DNA from: Brachypodius melanocephalos
Taxonomy: Eukaryota > Chordata > Aves > Passeriformes > Pycnonotidae
Direction of reading: 5' to 3'
Length of the DNA: 64,000 bases
Assembly (NCBI GenBank): GCA_013398615.1
Contig: VZSR01002340.1
Span: 11,613,506-11,677,505, forward strand
In this document: piece after piece, positions 42,001 through 55,000 of the stretch
Numbering within the stretch: position 1 is the first letter of the stretch
Layout of the letters: every line of letters starts with the position of its first letter
Program-made: the position numbers and the translations under genes
The notes under the pieces: model-generated
Told to the model about the DNA's origin: nothing
What the model saw: only the letters and a program-made list of their open reading frames with translations
Database searches by the model: none

Positions 42001-42443
42001 TTCACATTGAAAACCACGAACCATTCCTGGAAAGGAAGAAACTTTTATGCTCACTCTTAGCCTTGATGTGAGCAACCTTCTTAAATGCTTCTGCATTTTA
42101 TGAGGAGGGATTGAGTTCCCAGGGTGTTCTGTTTACTCCTCCCTCAGGACTTTGGGGACAATTGTTCTTTCTTTCAACTCGGGATCATCCTCAACCATAG
42201 TCAGCTTTTGCTGGTCACTATCAATGAAAATTGGTCCATGAGGCAGAGAAGATAAATAGTGGATAAATAAAGCACTGGGTAAGCCAGACACAGCAGGAAA
42301 GCAATGGTCTGGAATTTAGATACAGACTTGGGAACACCAAGACCGGGAAACTTAGATGAACTACAGACTGTTGGGTGACCAAATAGAAAAAAAAGAAGGA
42401 AGGAAAGAAACAGCCTGGAAATAGACATTAGTTTGCAATACAG

Positions 42444-42500
42444 GTAATTAGCAGAGGTTGAAGTAATTAGCACTTGCTGAGGTAATTAGCACTTGCTGAA
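42444..42500 (+). repeat. Tandem repeat, 19-bp unit, three copies
   Basis: GTAATTAGC recurs at 42444, 42463 and 42482. The last two units are nearly identical (GTAATTAGCACTTGCTGA) and the first is diverged. Confidence 0.9.
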
Positions 42501-44125
42501 GCAGACAGAATAGCCAAGGAAGCAGTTACAGCACTGAGGACAAATGTACTCCACATGCTCAGGAACTCTTTCAAACGTTGCATACCAGATGAAGTTTGCG
42601 TTCCCACAAGATGAACATTCCTACTCATGTGTCACTTTTGGAGATGCAGATGCCAGGAGCTGGAAGGATCTCTCCAAGCCCACATGATGAGTTAGGAGCA
42701 ACATGAGGACAAGAGAGGAATTTCCAGTTGATCAGACTGCAAGGACTCTTCAGCTACTTCTAAAATTAAGGGCCTTTTCCTCCCACCACCAGAGAAAGGA
42801 GAGCACACCGGACCATTGAACATTTCCACTAGCTAAAAACCAGTGTTTAAGTTATTCTGCTAGTAGCTCTCAGACACTTTTCCTTGCCCCAAAATATAAA
42901 AAGTGAATATGAAGTATAAAACTGATAGAAAATGGACAGGGCACGAGACAGTCATTATTGTGTGTGGTTTCTTCCCTGAGGTATGGGGCCACACACACTG
43001 CATACTTTTCTCTAAAGGATTTTGTTTTAAAAAACAAAACCATTTATTTTTATTTCAGCCTGTAGTAATGCAGTACGTTTAGATTATTACACTAATTAAT
43101 GCTACCACTAAATTAAACACCAATTTTGATTTGTGACTGCAGTACTGTTAGATGCAAGTGTAGGAGGCATTTGCACCATGGACTGACAAAAGGGTCTGAC
43201 TGTATTTCCAGTCAGACACATCTTTGTCTTCTGCATTTCAGCAGGTTTTCAAGGTGGTCACTTGATTGCTGAAGTTGAAACCAAAATAAACCCAATGTGG
43301 AAAGGCCTCTTCTGAAAACACTAATCACACCTAGAAGATGATGTCATAGCTTTTGGAGTTACAGCTACATTTCTGCATACAGAAATGAATGGGTTTGAAA
43401 AGACTTGATTTGCTACTCCCCACTGCAAACCCAGGAGTGATGGGGTTTCTTGATTAATTTGCTAGGAAAGAGAACGCTGCAACTTGGATGTGATTCCCCC
43501 CACCAATATTGGTCACAGTCGACTGCAGGGTACTCAGTCTGGAACTGAAAAGAAATTTAGGGAAACAAGCAGCATAATGTGACCTAGGTAATTTATCACC
43601 CGGCAATGGCACCCTGCTTATATTTATTCTGAAACACTTCTGAAAGAAGCGTGTTGTGAAAGTCACATTATTGCTCCATTGCAGAAGAGCAATTGTGTGG
43701 TCTGATACTGCTGTCAAAACACAGCAGCTGCACAGCATCTTCCAAGGAAATAAAAACACATCAACATGGACTTAGCTAATTGAAGTCATACAGAGCTGTG
43801 TGGCAGGCACCAGTTTGGGCTGAGGCATGACATTTTCCACCAGGCTGCAAAAGTTCCACCCAAAAAGGTAAATCTTAGACATCCAAAACACCTTCTGTTG
43901 TGGTTGCTTTCATCTTAAAAAATGTTCAAACACAAATGCCCTTATTCTGGAGAAGTTTCCTGGGATTTTCTGTTTGGGTTGCCAGAGGTGATTGGAAGCA
44001 CTAAGATTAATGTATGAGCAGTGATTGGCAAGGCACTTTAAGACTGGTAACCCTTTAGCAAGAACTGATTCCATCCAAAACCACAAAAGCAGGGAGTTAC
44101 AAGGATCTTGAGGTAACCATTGCTG

Positions 44126-44149
44126 CCTCCTCCTCCTCCTCCTCCTCCT
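44126..44149 (+). repeat. (CCT)8 microsatellite
   Basis: Eight uninterrupted CCT units. Confidence 0.97.
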
Positions 44150-45236
44150 CTGCACAACAGGTCCCTACCTTCAAAAGAAGATTCAGATTCCTGAATTCTA
44201 ATGAATCTAATGAATTCTAATCTCTACACAATAGGAATGTGTTTGGGTGCTTTAAATCCCATCTTATCAGGTGGATAAACAGCTGGAGCAGAACCAGCAT
44301 CCCTGAAATGTGTTTAGCGCATGTCTAACCTGGCTCTTCTCATGGTGACCCAGAGCTTTTCCTCTCCTTGTTGTGAGGATGTATCTCCACATTTCCGGGC
44401 AGGCACCTCAAGAAGATGCTTTTGCCCTCGTCAGCTACAAGGAGAAAAGGGACCAATCATGGCTGCAATTCTCTGAGGCAAGAGGCAGGACCTAGGGGAA
44501 GTTCCCACAGTGTCCACTACAGAATCCCCACAAAGGAGTGCTCACAGTGACCACCTTACAGTGCCCTTTACAGAGAGAAACAACACTGGGTGGGCAAACC
44601 TGAGGCAACCTCTGCTGGTGACACAAGAAAGAGCCAACACTCACACATCCCTGCTCTGGGGGACGTGTTCAGGGAGCCATTTACAAGAGCCAAGCCTTCC
44701 ATGTGTGTCCCACAGGAATGTTACCAATCAGGACGTGCCTGGAGCAGGATCACCTCTGCATGTGCTCAGAGACATTTTCACAACAGGCAGCTTGGTGCCA
44801 ACTGCAATTTGCTGTTTAAAACCCAGTTTTAAGTACTATGGAACAGAACAAGGTAACTAAAACTTAAACTTTTATGACAATTAGGAAATTCCACCCTTTG
44901 AATAAAGAGCCTTTTTACCTCTACCTTAATAGTAGCAAGAATTGCTGCCAACTTCCATTAAAGGAGCATCTACTTTCCAATTATCAACTGTACCCTCTAG
45001 GTAATTCCTATCACTCCCTGGCAAAGCATTGCACTACAAATTATTCAGAGGAAGTTCTTGATGGGATCTGACTGCTGGCCCCTTTCAGAATCTCACTTGC
45101 TGCCATGGAAGAGATAAAAATGGGATAGTATAAACAATTTGAAACAGTGTGCATTTGACAGAACATTGCTTGAGTAAAAAACTATACTTTGAAAGAAATA
45201 AATCTTGTTGTGGTTTTGATTATACTAATTATTTAC

Positions 45237-45631
45237 TTTATTGAATTACAAAGTTTTTAAACATTTAAAAACACTTTTAAAATGTGTATGTTTCGTTCTA
45301 CACTGTCTATTAAGATGAAGGATAAAACCAGACTGATCAATTTTGCCTTTGGAATGCCGGAATCAGTTGCCAACACAATAATTTTAAGTTTAAATCGCAA
45401 ACAATATCTGGTGAAATTCTAATCCAAACCAGTAAAATGTTTAAATTGACACCCTAAAACTGTTTCTGGAAGCATTTCTCTTCATATTGGATTCTGAAAC
45501 CTTTTTAAAGAACAGAATCAGAAACTGCCTGCACTATGCAACCACATTACATTCTGAAAATGGAATTACTGAGAGAGAGCAATATTTCATCAAAGAACGA
45601 TTAATGAACTGAAAAGAAAACTTCCGTGCTG
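45237..45631 (-). other. KLHL42: Probable KLHL42 3' UTR, up to the first AATAAA
   Basis: Downstream of the stop codon the first canonical poly(A) signal in the minus-strand sense is AATAAA at 45242-45237, giving a minimum 3' UTR of about 395 nt. The stretch is AT-rich. A GU-rich downstream element is not obvious, so the real end may lie further left; long 3' UTRs are common in this family. Confidence 0.4.
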
Positions 45632-46083
45632 TTACACTTCTCGCCCATCAGGCAAATACATGGAACAGATCAGAATGTTTTGTCCAAAGGCTGGGAAGCG
45701 CCCCAGTGACTCCCAGCTGTCCGTGAAGATGTTATACTTCAGGAAGAGACGCTGCTCCAAGCTGGAAGACAGAGTAATATTCCTACTCAAGATATAGACT
45801 CCATCGTTGTGGAGAGTGCAAGTCAAGTTAAGGCCGGATTTGGACGAGTTCTCGTTGAGGTAGAGCCACTCTTTGGTGGCGGTGTTGTAGGACTGCACCG
45901 TCAGCACGTCCTCGCTGGGGTTGGATCTCTGGTTTGGTCCAAGGTCCAGGATGCAGCCCCCCACCAGGTAGATGGTCTCCTCCACAGACAGCATCTGCTG
46001 CTTGCGGACGTGCACGTCGCACAGCTCCAAGTTGGTCCAGGAATCAGAAGTGGGACAGTACTGCAGGATGTTCATGTTCCTCC
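45632..46083 (-). CDS. KLHL42: KLHL42 coding exon 3 (C-terminal kelch repeats and stop)
   Basis: This exon encodes residues 367 (completed) to 516, then TAA at 45634-45632. The acceptor reads GTGTTTCAG|GGAGG. Seen in the protein: the NMNILQYCP junction motif, VRKQQMLSVEETIYLVGG, VQSYNTATKEWLYL, SKSGLNLTC and FLKYNIFTDSWESLGRFPAFG, all aligning by eye with the C-terminus of human KLHL42. The final residues (LPDGREV) differ from the human tail in wording but end at nearly the same length. Confidence 0.96.
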
Positions 46084-49000
46084 CTGAAACACAGAGGAGA
46101 TATTCACGGATAAATAATTCTGTCAGAAGGCACTTGTGGGGGAGCGTTTTTCTTTCTTACAGAGCATCTCAGCCTTTACTGCAGATTGCTCAAACACTTG
46201 GCAGGGCAAGACAGGGGAGAAATGGTGAGCACTGACAAGTGCAGCTCTTTGCCCTTGAAAAGAAACTTTGAACGTTCTGTTCCTTGGCACAGGGGAAAAA
46301 AATTATGCTACTTCTGGCACATTACATGATGTAAATTGTCTGGACCTGCAGATTTTAGCAGAATAATCCCTACCTTTTAGCTTATGCTTTTAATTTTGTC
46401 TCTGATTGATACGTAAGTATTTTTTTACAAACAGTGAAATGGAGCAATATTCTCCTCTCCAGAAGTGGACACAGATGAATCAAACTATCATGAAGACAGT
46501 ACACTTCATTAATGGCTGTCAAGTGATGAATTATCATACAAGCTTAACTTTGATACTCCACATTTCATCCCATAAATCGAAGTTTTATGGAATAAAATTT
46601 GTAAAGCTGGTTACATTTCAGCAAATGGCCTGGATGACTTAAGGGCACCTTATAAAGAGAGAAACACATTGCAAAATCACCTAAGAACCAGGAACTCTCT
46701 GCTCTGCCATTAAGCAGAGGCTCAGAAAGAAGCTGAAATCATCTCCATAATTCACAACTCAGTGGCTGTATATGTTTGCAATAGTGTTATTGCACACAAC
46801 TGTTACAATGCCACCCTGATTTATGGTGCAGTGAAGATGCAGCTGTGCCCAAGGCTTCACTAAATTATCACAGAATGCACACGACTCAGTAAATTCAGTT
46901 CCAGTCTCTGGAGACCTGAGCTCAAATCCAACCTCAAGTGACAAGCAGGAACAGGTTTGCAGACTCCAGACAGGTCTTTTATTAAACCTGCTCCACGTTA
47001 CCAGTCTGTCCTGCATGATAACTTTGAGATGAGCTCCCAGGGGGAAGACCAGACAAGGACATACTGACAAGTTCTGTGAGGGCACAGGTATAAATAGCCA
47101 GAAATATAACTGGACTGTCATGAATGAAGTGCATCAGTGGCATGATCAGGGAGGTGCTGCAAATCCAGCATTTGCACTCTGATTATTTTCATGGCAGTGC
47201 TCTGTGAAACTGCAGCTCTACATATAGATGACCTTTGTCAACAACCAACCTATCATTCTCTGACTCATTAAGGCGAGGAGAAGTCCCAATTAAGTTTCTA
47301 GGACTATCTATAGCGGTAAACTTCCCCTGAAAAATATGCTATTTGAGAGGAGGTGTATGAAATAGAAGTCCATTGCAACGTGGCCCTCACATGCTCACTC
47401 CACAGCCTGGGCCTTTTATATCCACTGAAACAACAGCAACAAAAAAAAACAAACCCACAACACAAAATATGAACACTACAGTGACTGAAATGGAATTTCT
47501 ACTAAGATCTACGTTCTATTCTAGAATCTAAGTGAGAGCTGCAGACTCAAGAGAAGGACTTTATTGAAGAAGTGTCATTATAATTTACAGTGGGAAGTTC
47601 TAGATCCTGCCATCTTTTGGGAAGTGCAGTCTCAGGAGAAAGCTCTAGACAAATTTTAAAAAATAGGTCACAAAATCTACCAAAACTGAGGTATATACAG
47701 AAATATCAAAAATTACTAAAAATAACATAACACAAAACCTATTAATTGCTGCACGTGCTTTATGTACTAAACGTAGCAAACCAGCAATTAAACCTTAGTA
47801 TTTCTCAGATCTTTAGGTCTTAACACTTTCTGACATCAGCCTAATTCAGAAGGAAAATCATCAGTGTAACTGTGGCAAATCTGGTTTCTAAGTCTGCTAC
47901 CTGTCCTAAGCAAAGATGTCACAGAAAAACTGATTCTATAGTCTTGGTCAGGCAATTATTTATAACAAGCACAGGTGTTTGTTGTCCTGAGTGATCCTGG
48001 ATTTAAACAGAAGCCTAAATGTGCTAGTTATCCACTGCTCCAAACTTCCATTTGTTTTACTGCCCTATTTCCATTGAAAAAGGCTTTTAGGAAAAGACCT
48101 GGGCAATGACAGAGGTTTGCAGGGCAGCAGCAACCCCCTGGAGTGTGGAGGAAGCCAGAGGTAACCCACAACTCTCCTTCAGCTGAACCCACAGGCAGCA
48201 AATATCGAGTCAGAAGCCTGACACAGGGCAGCAATCCTGACTTCACATCCCTTGTTCAACAGTTTTAAGGGAACAGGATCTGAATCAGCAATGTGCTGAT
48301 CTTCCTCTTCATGACACCAGGAGTAGGCAGTCTGATGAAAGCACAGCACCAGTATCAGAGAAGGAACTTGCAGAGTGTGTAGGAGAAAAGTTTGTCCTTC
48401 CGTGATTGTGTAGCACTCTTAACCAAACCAGGGGTTTTTCACCTTACCTCTTCTTTCTCTCTCTCTAGATAAAAATGCCAAACCCCTAACCCTGGTCTCT
48501 AGAGACAAGACTTCCCATTAACCTGTTTCAAGCCCTTCTCCTCGTTCTCTTGTCCCATGGGATGTTACCCTTTGGATCTGACTTCTCATGCCAGACATCT
48601 CAGAGCCCCAGTGCTGGACATGAGGGAGCACAATGGCCCCAAGAGATCCTGTAGTGGGGGTGACCAGAGGACTGGGACTGCAGCACAGCACAGCACAGCA
48701 CAGCTCTCCATACAGACACAGGCACATCCTCCTCACAGAAGCCACCAGGCTCTGGGTCAGAATGGTCTGGACAAAATGAGTTTGAGGGTTTTCATTATCA
48801 GAAGGACCTTAAGGGATGGCAGTGTGTCTTTTATGAACTTTAAAATGATTCAGAGCTCAAATCTGCTCAGATGTTAGAAATTTGTTCTAACATCGGTTTC
48901 GCTTTGCTTGCAGCAAAAGTCTGTAAGAGCTGATCTCTCCTCTAATTTCATTATTTTTGGAAAGAAAGCTCTTAAAACTGCTGTGGTCAACTGAAGTGGG

Positions 49001-52000
49001 CAAAGGCCAAATTCAACTTACGAAATCCTGGTAAATACTGAACATTGGAAACGTTTAAAAAATTGACTTCTAAAGCTCTGAGAAAATGTCTTTCTCCCCA
49101 AAAATGGCACTATGTACTTAAGGAATGAACAAAGGGGAGCTCTATTTAACTGAACTTGTTTGCCCACTGGATAAAAAAAAACTAATTGTCAGAAGAGAAT
49201 GAAACTTCAAATCCTTCCCTCTGTACAGTGTCCTCAGAATATTTGGTATAGAAATTAAATAAGCCTAAAGTTTTGGTTCTTTCTTCAGCTTTTGATTGTT
49301 CAGTTCAGTTATTAAGGTATAGCTTGAATTTGCTTTTGAAACACTAAAATACTGTAGTGAAAAGACCATGACATCTATTGATACATGACAAATACTAAGG
49401 CAGGCAGATACTTTCTAGGAGTTTTTCCTTCTGACAGTCTAAACCAAGTATTTAAAAAGTAAACAAAGTATATCTGTTGATACACCTCTGTACTGTGTGA
49501 CCAAAATCTAAGAAAAGAGGTAGTGGCTAACCTGGGTACTGAAGTACCCATCAATTTGTTCTCTCCAAGTAATAGACCTCCAGGTCCACACAGGCTCTGA
49601 AAAAAACAATAAATACGCAATTCTTCCCTGATAGAGCTACTGTTGTGTTTTGTTTGTCAATTATTTTCTACCAGCAGCATATTTCTACGTGTTTTAATCA
49701 GCATTACACAGCCTTCTGTACAAGTTCATAAGCTTTCCTGGAAAACAGAAGAAAATTATCTGGGTCATGGAAACAATCAGGTAAAAACCACCAAGGAGTA
49801 ACAGCAAACTTGTTACCTCGTGCAGTGTATCCTCCAATAACGTAGATCTTGCCCTTGCATTCACAAGCTGAGAATTCTGCAAGAGGGTTTGGCATGGACG
49901 CCACGAAGTTCCACCAGTCATTCTCCGGGTTGTAGCACTCCACGTTGGAGAGGGACTGGCCACCGATGGCATAGAGCTTTCCACTGACAGCCAGGAGCTT
50001 GAAGTTGGATCTGAAAGAACAGATTGCAGCACTGAAATGAGGTGCATCCATGTACAGAAACACAGAGGAAAGTTCTTCCTACCCAGGCTCTGACACACTC
50101 CTCACCACCCACAGCTTGCACTACCACTTGAGGTGTCTGCAGCATCTGAATTCTTCTGTGCAGGGCCAAAATGCTGTAACTACACTGCAATGACTCAGGA
50201 CAGTAACCAGTGACAGTCTGAACGTTATTGATACTGCTGCTGAGACTGAGGAATATTTTATGTTGTATTTCAGTGTGTGCCAGTTCAGCTCTGGATGTTC
50301 AGTTAACCAGTGTGCTCAGCAGACAGCTAGTTTTTATTATACTTTTAGCAATGTGCCATTGGTAGAGAAAAATGCATTACATGGACACACAGTGAAGGAT
50401 ATAATTGCAGTTAAAACTGCAAAAATTTCGAACAAGACTTGATGGATGCCTACTTGTTTTAGGCTGTATTATGGAATCTCTTTAATAACCCTAATAAAAA
50501 ACCCACAATTTAAAGTGGAACACATTGAATCCTGTTCTGCAAAAGAAAGAAGAGAGAATCTTCTGTACCCTATTCATCATTAAACTAATAAATACATCCT
50601 CTGAAGCAAGATCTACCTGTAAAATATGTTCTACCCATAGCTGAACAAAAATTATATTGCATCCCATGAGCAATGCCCTCCAAACTGATTTATTTCTTAG
50701 TCTGTTCCAATGTGCTGTCAAAATTCACACATGGCAAAGGGCAACTGCCTAATTCCCTAAGCAAGAGAAGTCTCCTATCTCACACCCTGTAGGTAACACA
50801 GACAGAAACAAATGTTCCATGGGTATTAAAGGTGCAGGTCTGGAGGAAGAAACTGGAGGATGTGAAGACAACCCTTGCAGCTCTTCCTTCCAGCCAGGGA
50901 AGCTGGTCTAGCAAAGGATGAGCTTCTCCTCTCCCCAGGAACAGTTTCACTGCCTAGTAAGGTTGTTCCTTCTCTTCTGCTGAACCAACTGTAATTTTAC
51001 CATGAGTATCCCAATCAACTGGATGTGTGGCAGCCCCTGGAGTGCACCAGCTCAGTGTAAAGTCAAACGGGGAACTGTGTTATGTCTGTAAAACTGAAAA
51101 TGATATTTCAGACCTGCACTGGCCTGCTGGGCAGCAAAGGGAGCTCCAACCTGCAGGAATCCAACGTTCAAAACTTACTGCTAAGTACTTTTGCAGGGTT
51201 TTGTCTGGGCAAAATGAACCCTGCCTAGCTACAGACCGCCATGCAACTTATTTTTATTAAGTATATTGAGAAAAAGGATTTGTTTCCAGATGGAATCACT
51301 TTGTTCTTGTCAGCCTGATACAGCTTTGGAAATGAAAATGTTCCTTTGAAGGATTTAATTGTTTTTTATTCTTTTTTTTCCCCTTGATATTTATGATTAG
51401 GTCAGTCTGTTCATATTCTCCCAATACCAGTTATGCTTTCCAGTTTAGAAAATCCAGAATAACATGGCAATCAACAGCAGGTATGAGATGAGGATAACTA
51501 CTTGCAAAACATTATGATTTTCAAAGCAATATACCTGTTGTGAAAGTTGGGACAGAAAAAAAAAGAATTCACACATTAACAAACGGGAAAAACCACAGGG
51601 AAAACTATCTATTGAAACACAAACAGTACAACTTGCAGCTTTAAATATTCTAAAGGGAGGCCACAAACCTTTATGTCAGTCATTTAACCACTTCCAAACA
51701 CTCATTAAAATGGTTTACATTCATTGGAGGTATCTCAGATTTATGGAATTCACTAACAATAACGTTCATTTTACTCAAAAGTAGTTGCAAGTATCTATCA
51801 GCACACTTCATATGAAAGTTTGGACAATGGCTCAGTATGTTATGAAAAACTTCTGCCATTCACCTTTCCATGCCAGTAATAGCAGGTGTCTTTATGGAGA
51901 GTGAACCTTAGGAAATATTTAGTGCATTTTTACTCTCTTTTCATGTGTTGGAGCAGCTGGAAACAAGGAAGGCAAACACTGAGCAGGAAGCCAGCTCTCC

Positions 52001-55000
52001 ACAACTGTTCCATGGACTATAGCCTGGAAACAGCAGGGCCGAATCGGTCAGATTCCACCGTGACAAAACTCCACCTGCTACTTGTCCAAACCTGTACTTT
52101 CCAAAAACCAGGCCTAGTGGGTCCCTTGTTGCTGGGACAAGCCAAGGTATGAGCTGCCTTCTGCTGCCCCCATTCACTCTGAACAGATGCCAGGAACAGC
52201 AGCAAGTGGGAGCCATGGGGTTTTACCATCGCTCAAAATCCGTTCTTCACACGACAAAGTGCAAAGCACTGCGTGCACAAAGCAAGGAAAATATAACGCA
52301 CGAATGCAAAGGAGCTGGAGGTCAAAGAGGCTTTCTGCAAGCAGGACAACACTCTCCAGCTTCCCAAAACCCCCTTGTGGCTCTGGATTGTGCTAGGTGT
52401 ATCTGCAGCAGGCCATGGCGGCAGTGGCTATAAAGCACCAGCACACACAGTTTTTGTTCACTGACAATCTCGCTTAGTGTACAACAAAAAAGAGTTAGCC
52501 CAGATACTGGGGAGGACTTCCTGATCTGAGGGGTGGCTAAACATGTGAACAAGACACCTGGGAGGAGGATTCCAGTGCAGGCTGGAATCTACACTGCTGG
52601 AGGATTTCAAGAGCAAGTTAAATATGTATTTCTTTGCAAGGTTTATTATCCTGCTGCAGAACATGAGCCTTGGATTAACCAACATTGTTTCTTCCTGCCA
52701 AATGATCAATTTAACCTCAACATTTCTCAAAAATCAGATGACTTCCTCATTCTAGAATTAAAGCACTCACAACAGAGACAAGGAATCAAGAAAGCACAAT
52801 TACGGAGCAATTCCAAAGCGTTTTACACATTTTCAATAGATTCCTTTTCTTCCCTTTTTTTTACATTTCTTAAGTGAATTTGCAGAGTACACTGCATCAA
52901 ACATTTAGCTTGAGAAGTGTGTGACACATTTGTGCTAAGTAAGGTATGGATGGTTCTAACTTTAAAAAATTTTGAAGTCTATTTTCTCCTAGCACAGAAG
53001 AATTTTGAGTGAATTAAAGAAAAAAAGTACAAAATGATGAAGGAGAAGGTTTCCTGAACAAGCAGCATTCCCCAGAAGCAGCATTTCCTATATTCCTGTA
53101 AGAGTCCTCAGAGTGGCAGTGGTTCAGGCACACATTGCTCACAAAAATCATGCTCCATGTGCACATGCATAATTCCAGCCTGGGGCTTACATAGGTCTTC
53201 CAGGCCTGGAAGATTTACCTGCCATGAACAGGAAGGCCATGAAGGAAAATAGAAGTGGAATGAATATACAGCTCTAACTGGCACATGCAGTAGAAACTCT
53301 ATGAGTATATTATTTTAAAATAGTAAATTTCAACAGATAGTGTTCACTTAAAAAAAAAAAAATTAAAAAAAGGCTTTGGAAAGGTATTCAAGGACATTAC
53401 TGCAACAGTTCCCTATCCACTTTGTTACCTTCCTGATCCCAAAGTCATCTTGGGCAAGGCTTACAGGGAGCTGCTGCTATTAAAAAGTTCAGGTCATTCT
53501 CTCTCTTGAGAATTCCAAGTACAGAAACACCTCTAGAAGAAAAAGGTCTAGAAAACATGATCTGTTGTGGACTATTTGTGATCAGCACTGGATTTAGCAC
53601 TCAGATGATGAGAAATTCCATGCTCAGTCACAGGCTTCCTTTGTGAGCCTGAGCACATTATTTTAGCTCCCTTGGGTAAGCACAAATTGGGAATAACATT
53701 CTCTGAAGCTCCTGGGGCACCACAAGAACATTATACAGGAGTTGCCTGTTGTTAAAAAGTTTGAAACAAAAATAATAAGACCTGTACACCTAAAAAGAAA
53801 GGTAACAGTGAAGACACAAACCAAAATGGCCACTAAATATTCAGGTGGCTTTCATCTTAGAAGTAAGTTAGGAGTGTTTCATCTAAGCATGTGGAGAGAA
53901 TCCCACCATACTGGGATTCTCCATTACAACAATGGAAACAATTAATGATAAAAACACCATAGAACTTAAAAGGTTTGTTTAGGGCAGAAAACTCTTACAT
54001 GAACAGTAGAGCAGCAAATTTATATCCATAACTCCTCAACCTTCCCTCAAGGCCAACACATGCAGTCACTCATGCAGGACAAATCCAGATCCTCTGCTGT
54101 CTGAAGCCAAACCATCTTCAATGGAAACTAGAGCCCTCCCTGAAGGTATGTCAAATTTCATCCATGGGATGTAATTATATCAGCTGATATAAACTCATTT
54201 GCCAGACAGTCACACGGCTGCGATTCCTAAGCAGAAGGCTGGGCAACCACGCTCCTTATTTTACTACAGCATAACAAACTAAAAATACAATGCCAAGCAA
54301 ACTGTAGCTCTAATTGCAGCACAGATGCGTGGCAGACAGGCATCAGCACCGGATCTGTAGCATGCAAACCCCTCATGTTAAAAATGGCCTTGCTCCTGGC
54401 TCCTAGGGCCATCCCTCCCTGCCACAAAACACCAAGCAGGTCATCAAGGAGCTGACATGTTATGTCAGATAGAAAAAGTAATCATTAACTGCAGAGCTGA
54501 GACTCCCTGAAGCTGGTAAAATGTGTTTTGTGAAGGGGGCAGCTGAGTTTCCTTGGGAAAAAAGCTCCCCCAGTTACTCAGGGAACAACACGCTCACTGC
54601 TACTTTCCAGGTGTAATTCTGGGTACTTTTTGGCCTGCAGTAACTATCATGGAATGTAAGACTACAGATTATCCCAAAAAATCTCCATTTGCCTGCTGCC
54701 TTTCTGCAGTAAATGGCCAATGTGAAACTCTATTCTAAGGAACACCTTGCTGTCTCCTGTGATGGGTTTGAAGATTAAGTTGGTGCGGCAACGCCATTGA
54801 ATACAGTAATAGGAGAAAATATCCATGTGCTCACTTCAAGTATAATGATTACACATCCTAGCAAAAAACAAAAACAAGGACGAGTGTGAAGGAAAAAAAG
54901 GCTGATCTAGATTTTGAATACACAAACTGTAAGGTGCAAAAAGGGCCTTGAAAAGGTAGTTTTTAAAAGCCCATGTTGCAGAGTCAACACACATAGTAAC

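Larger units (their letters stand above)
32241..45236. other. Intergenic DNA downstream of KLHL42, no gene supported
   Basis: About 13 kb with GT, CCT and AAAC microsatellites, the 19-bp tandem repeat, several homopolymer tracts (33955-33972, 39038-39055, 39565-39580) and no recognisable coding sequence or CR1 copy. The part nearest 45.2 kb could still be KLHL42 3' UTR if a more distal poly(A) site is used. Confidence 0.65.

Noticed and set aside
1..45236. Search for PTHLH exons (the expected syntenic neighbour)
   Set aside because: No open frame resembles the conserved PTHrP N-terminal hormone region, so the gene presumably lies beyond the window.
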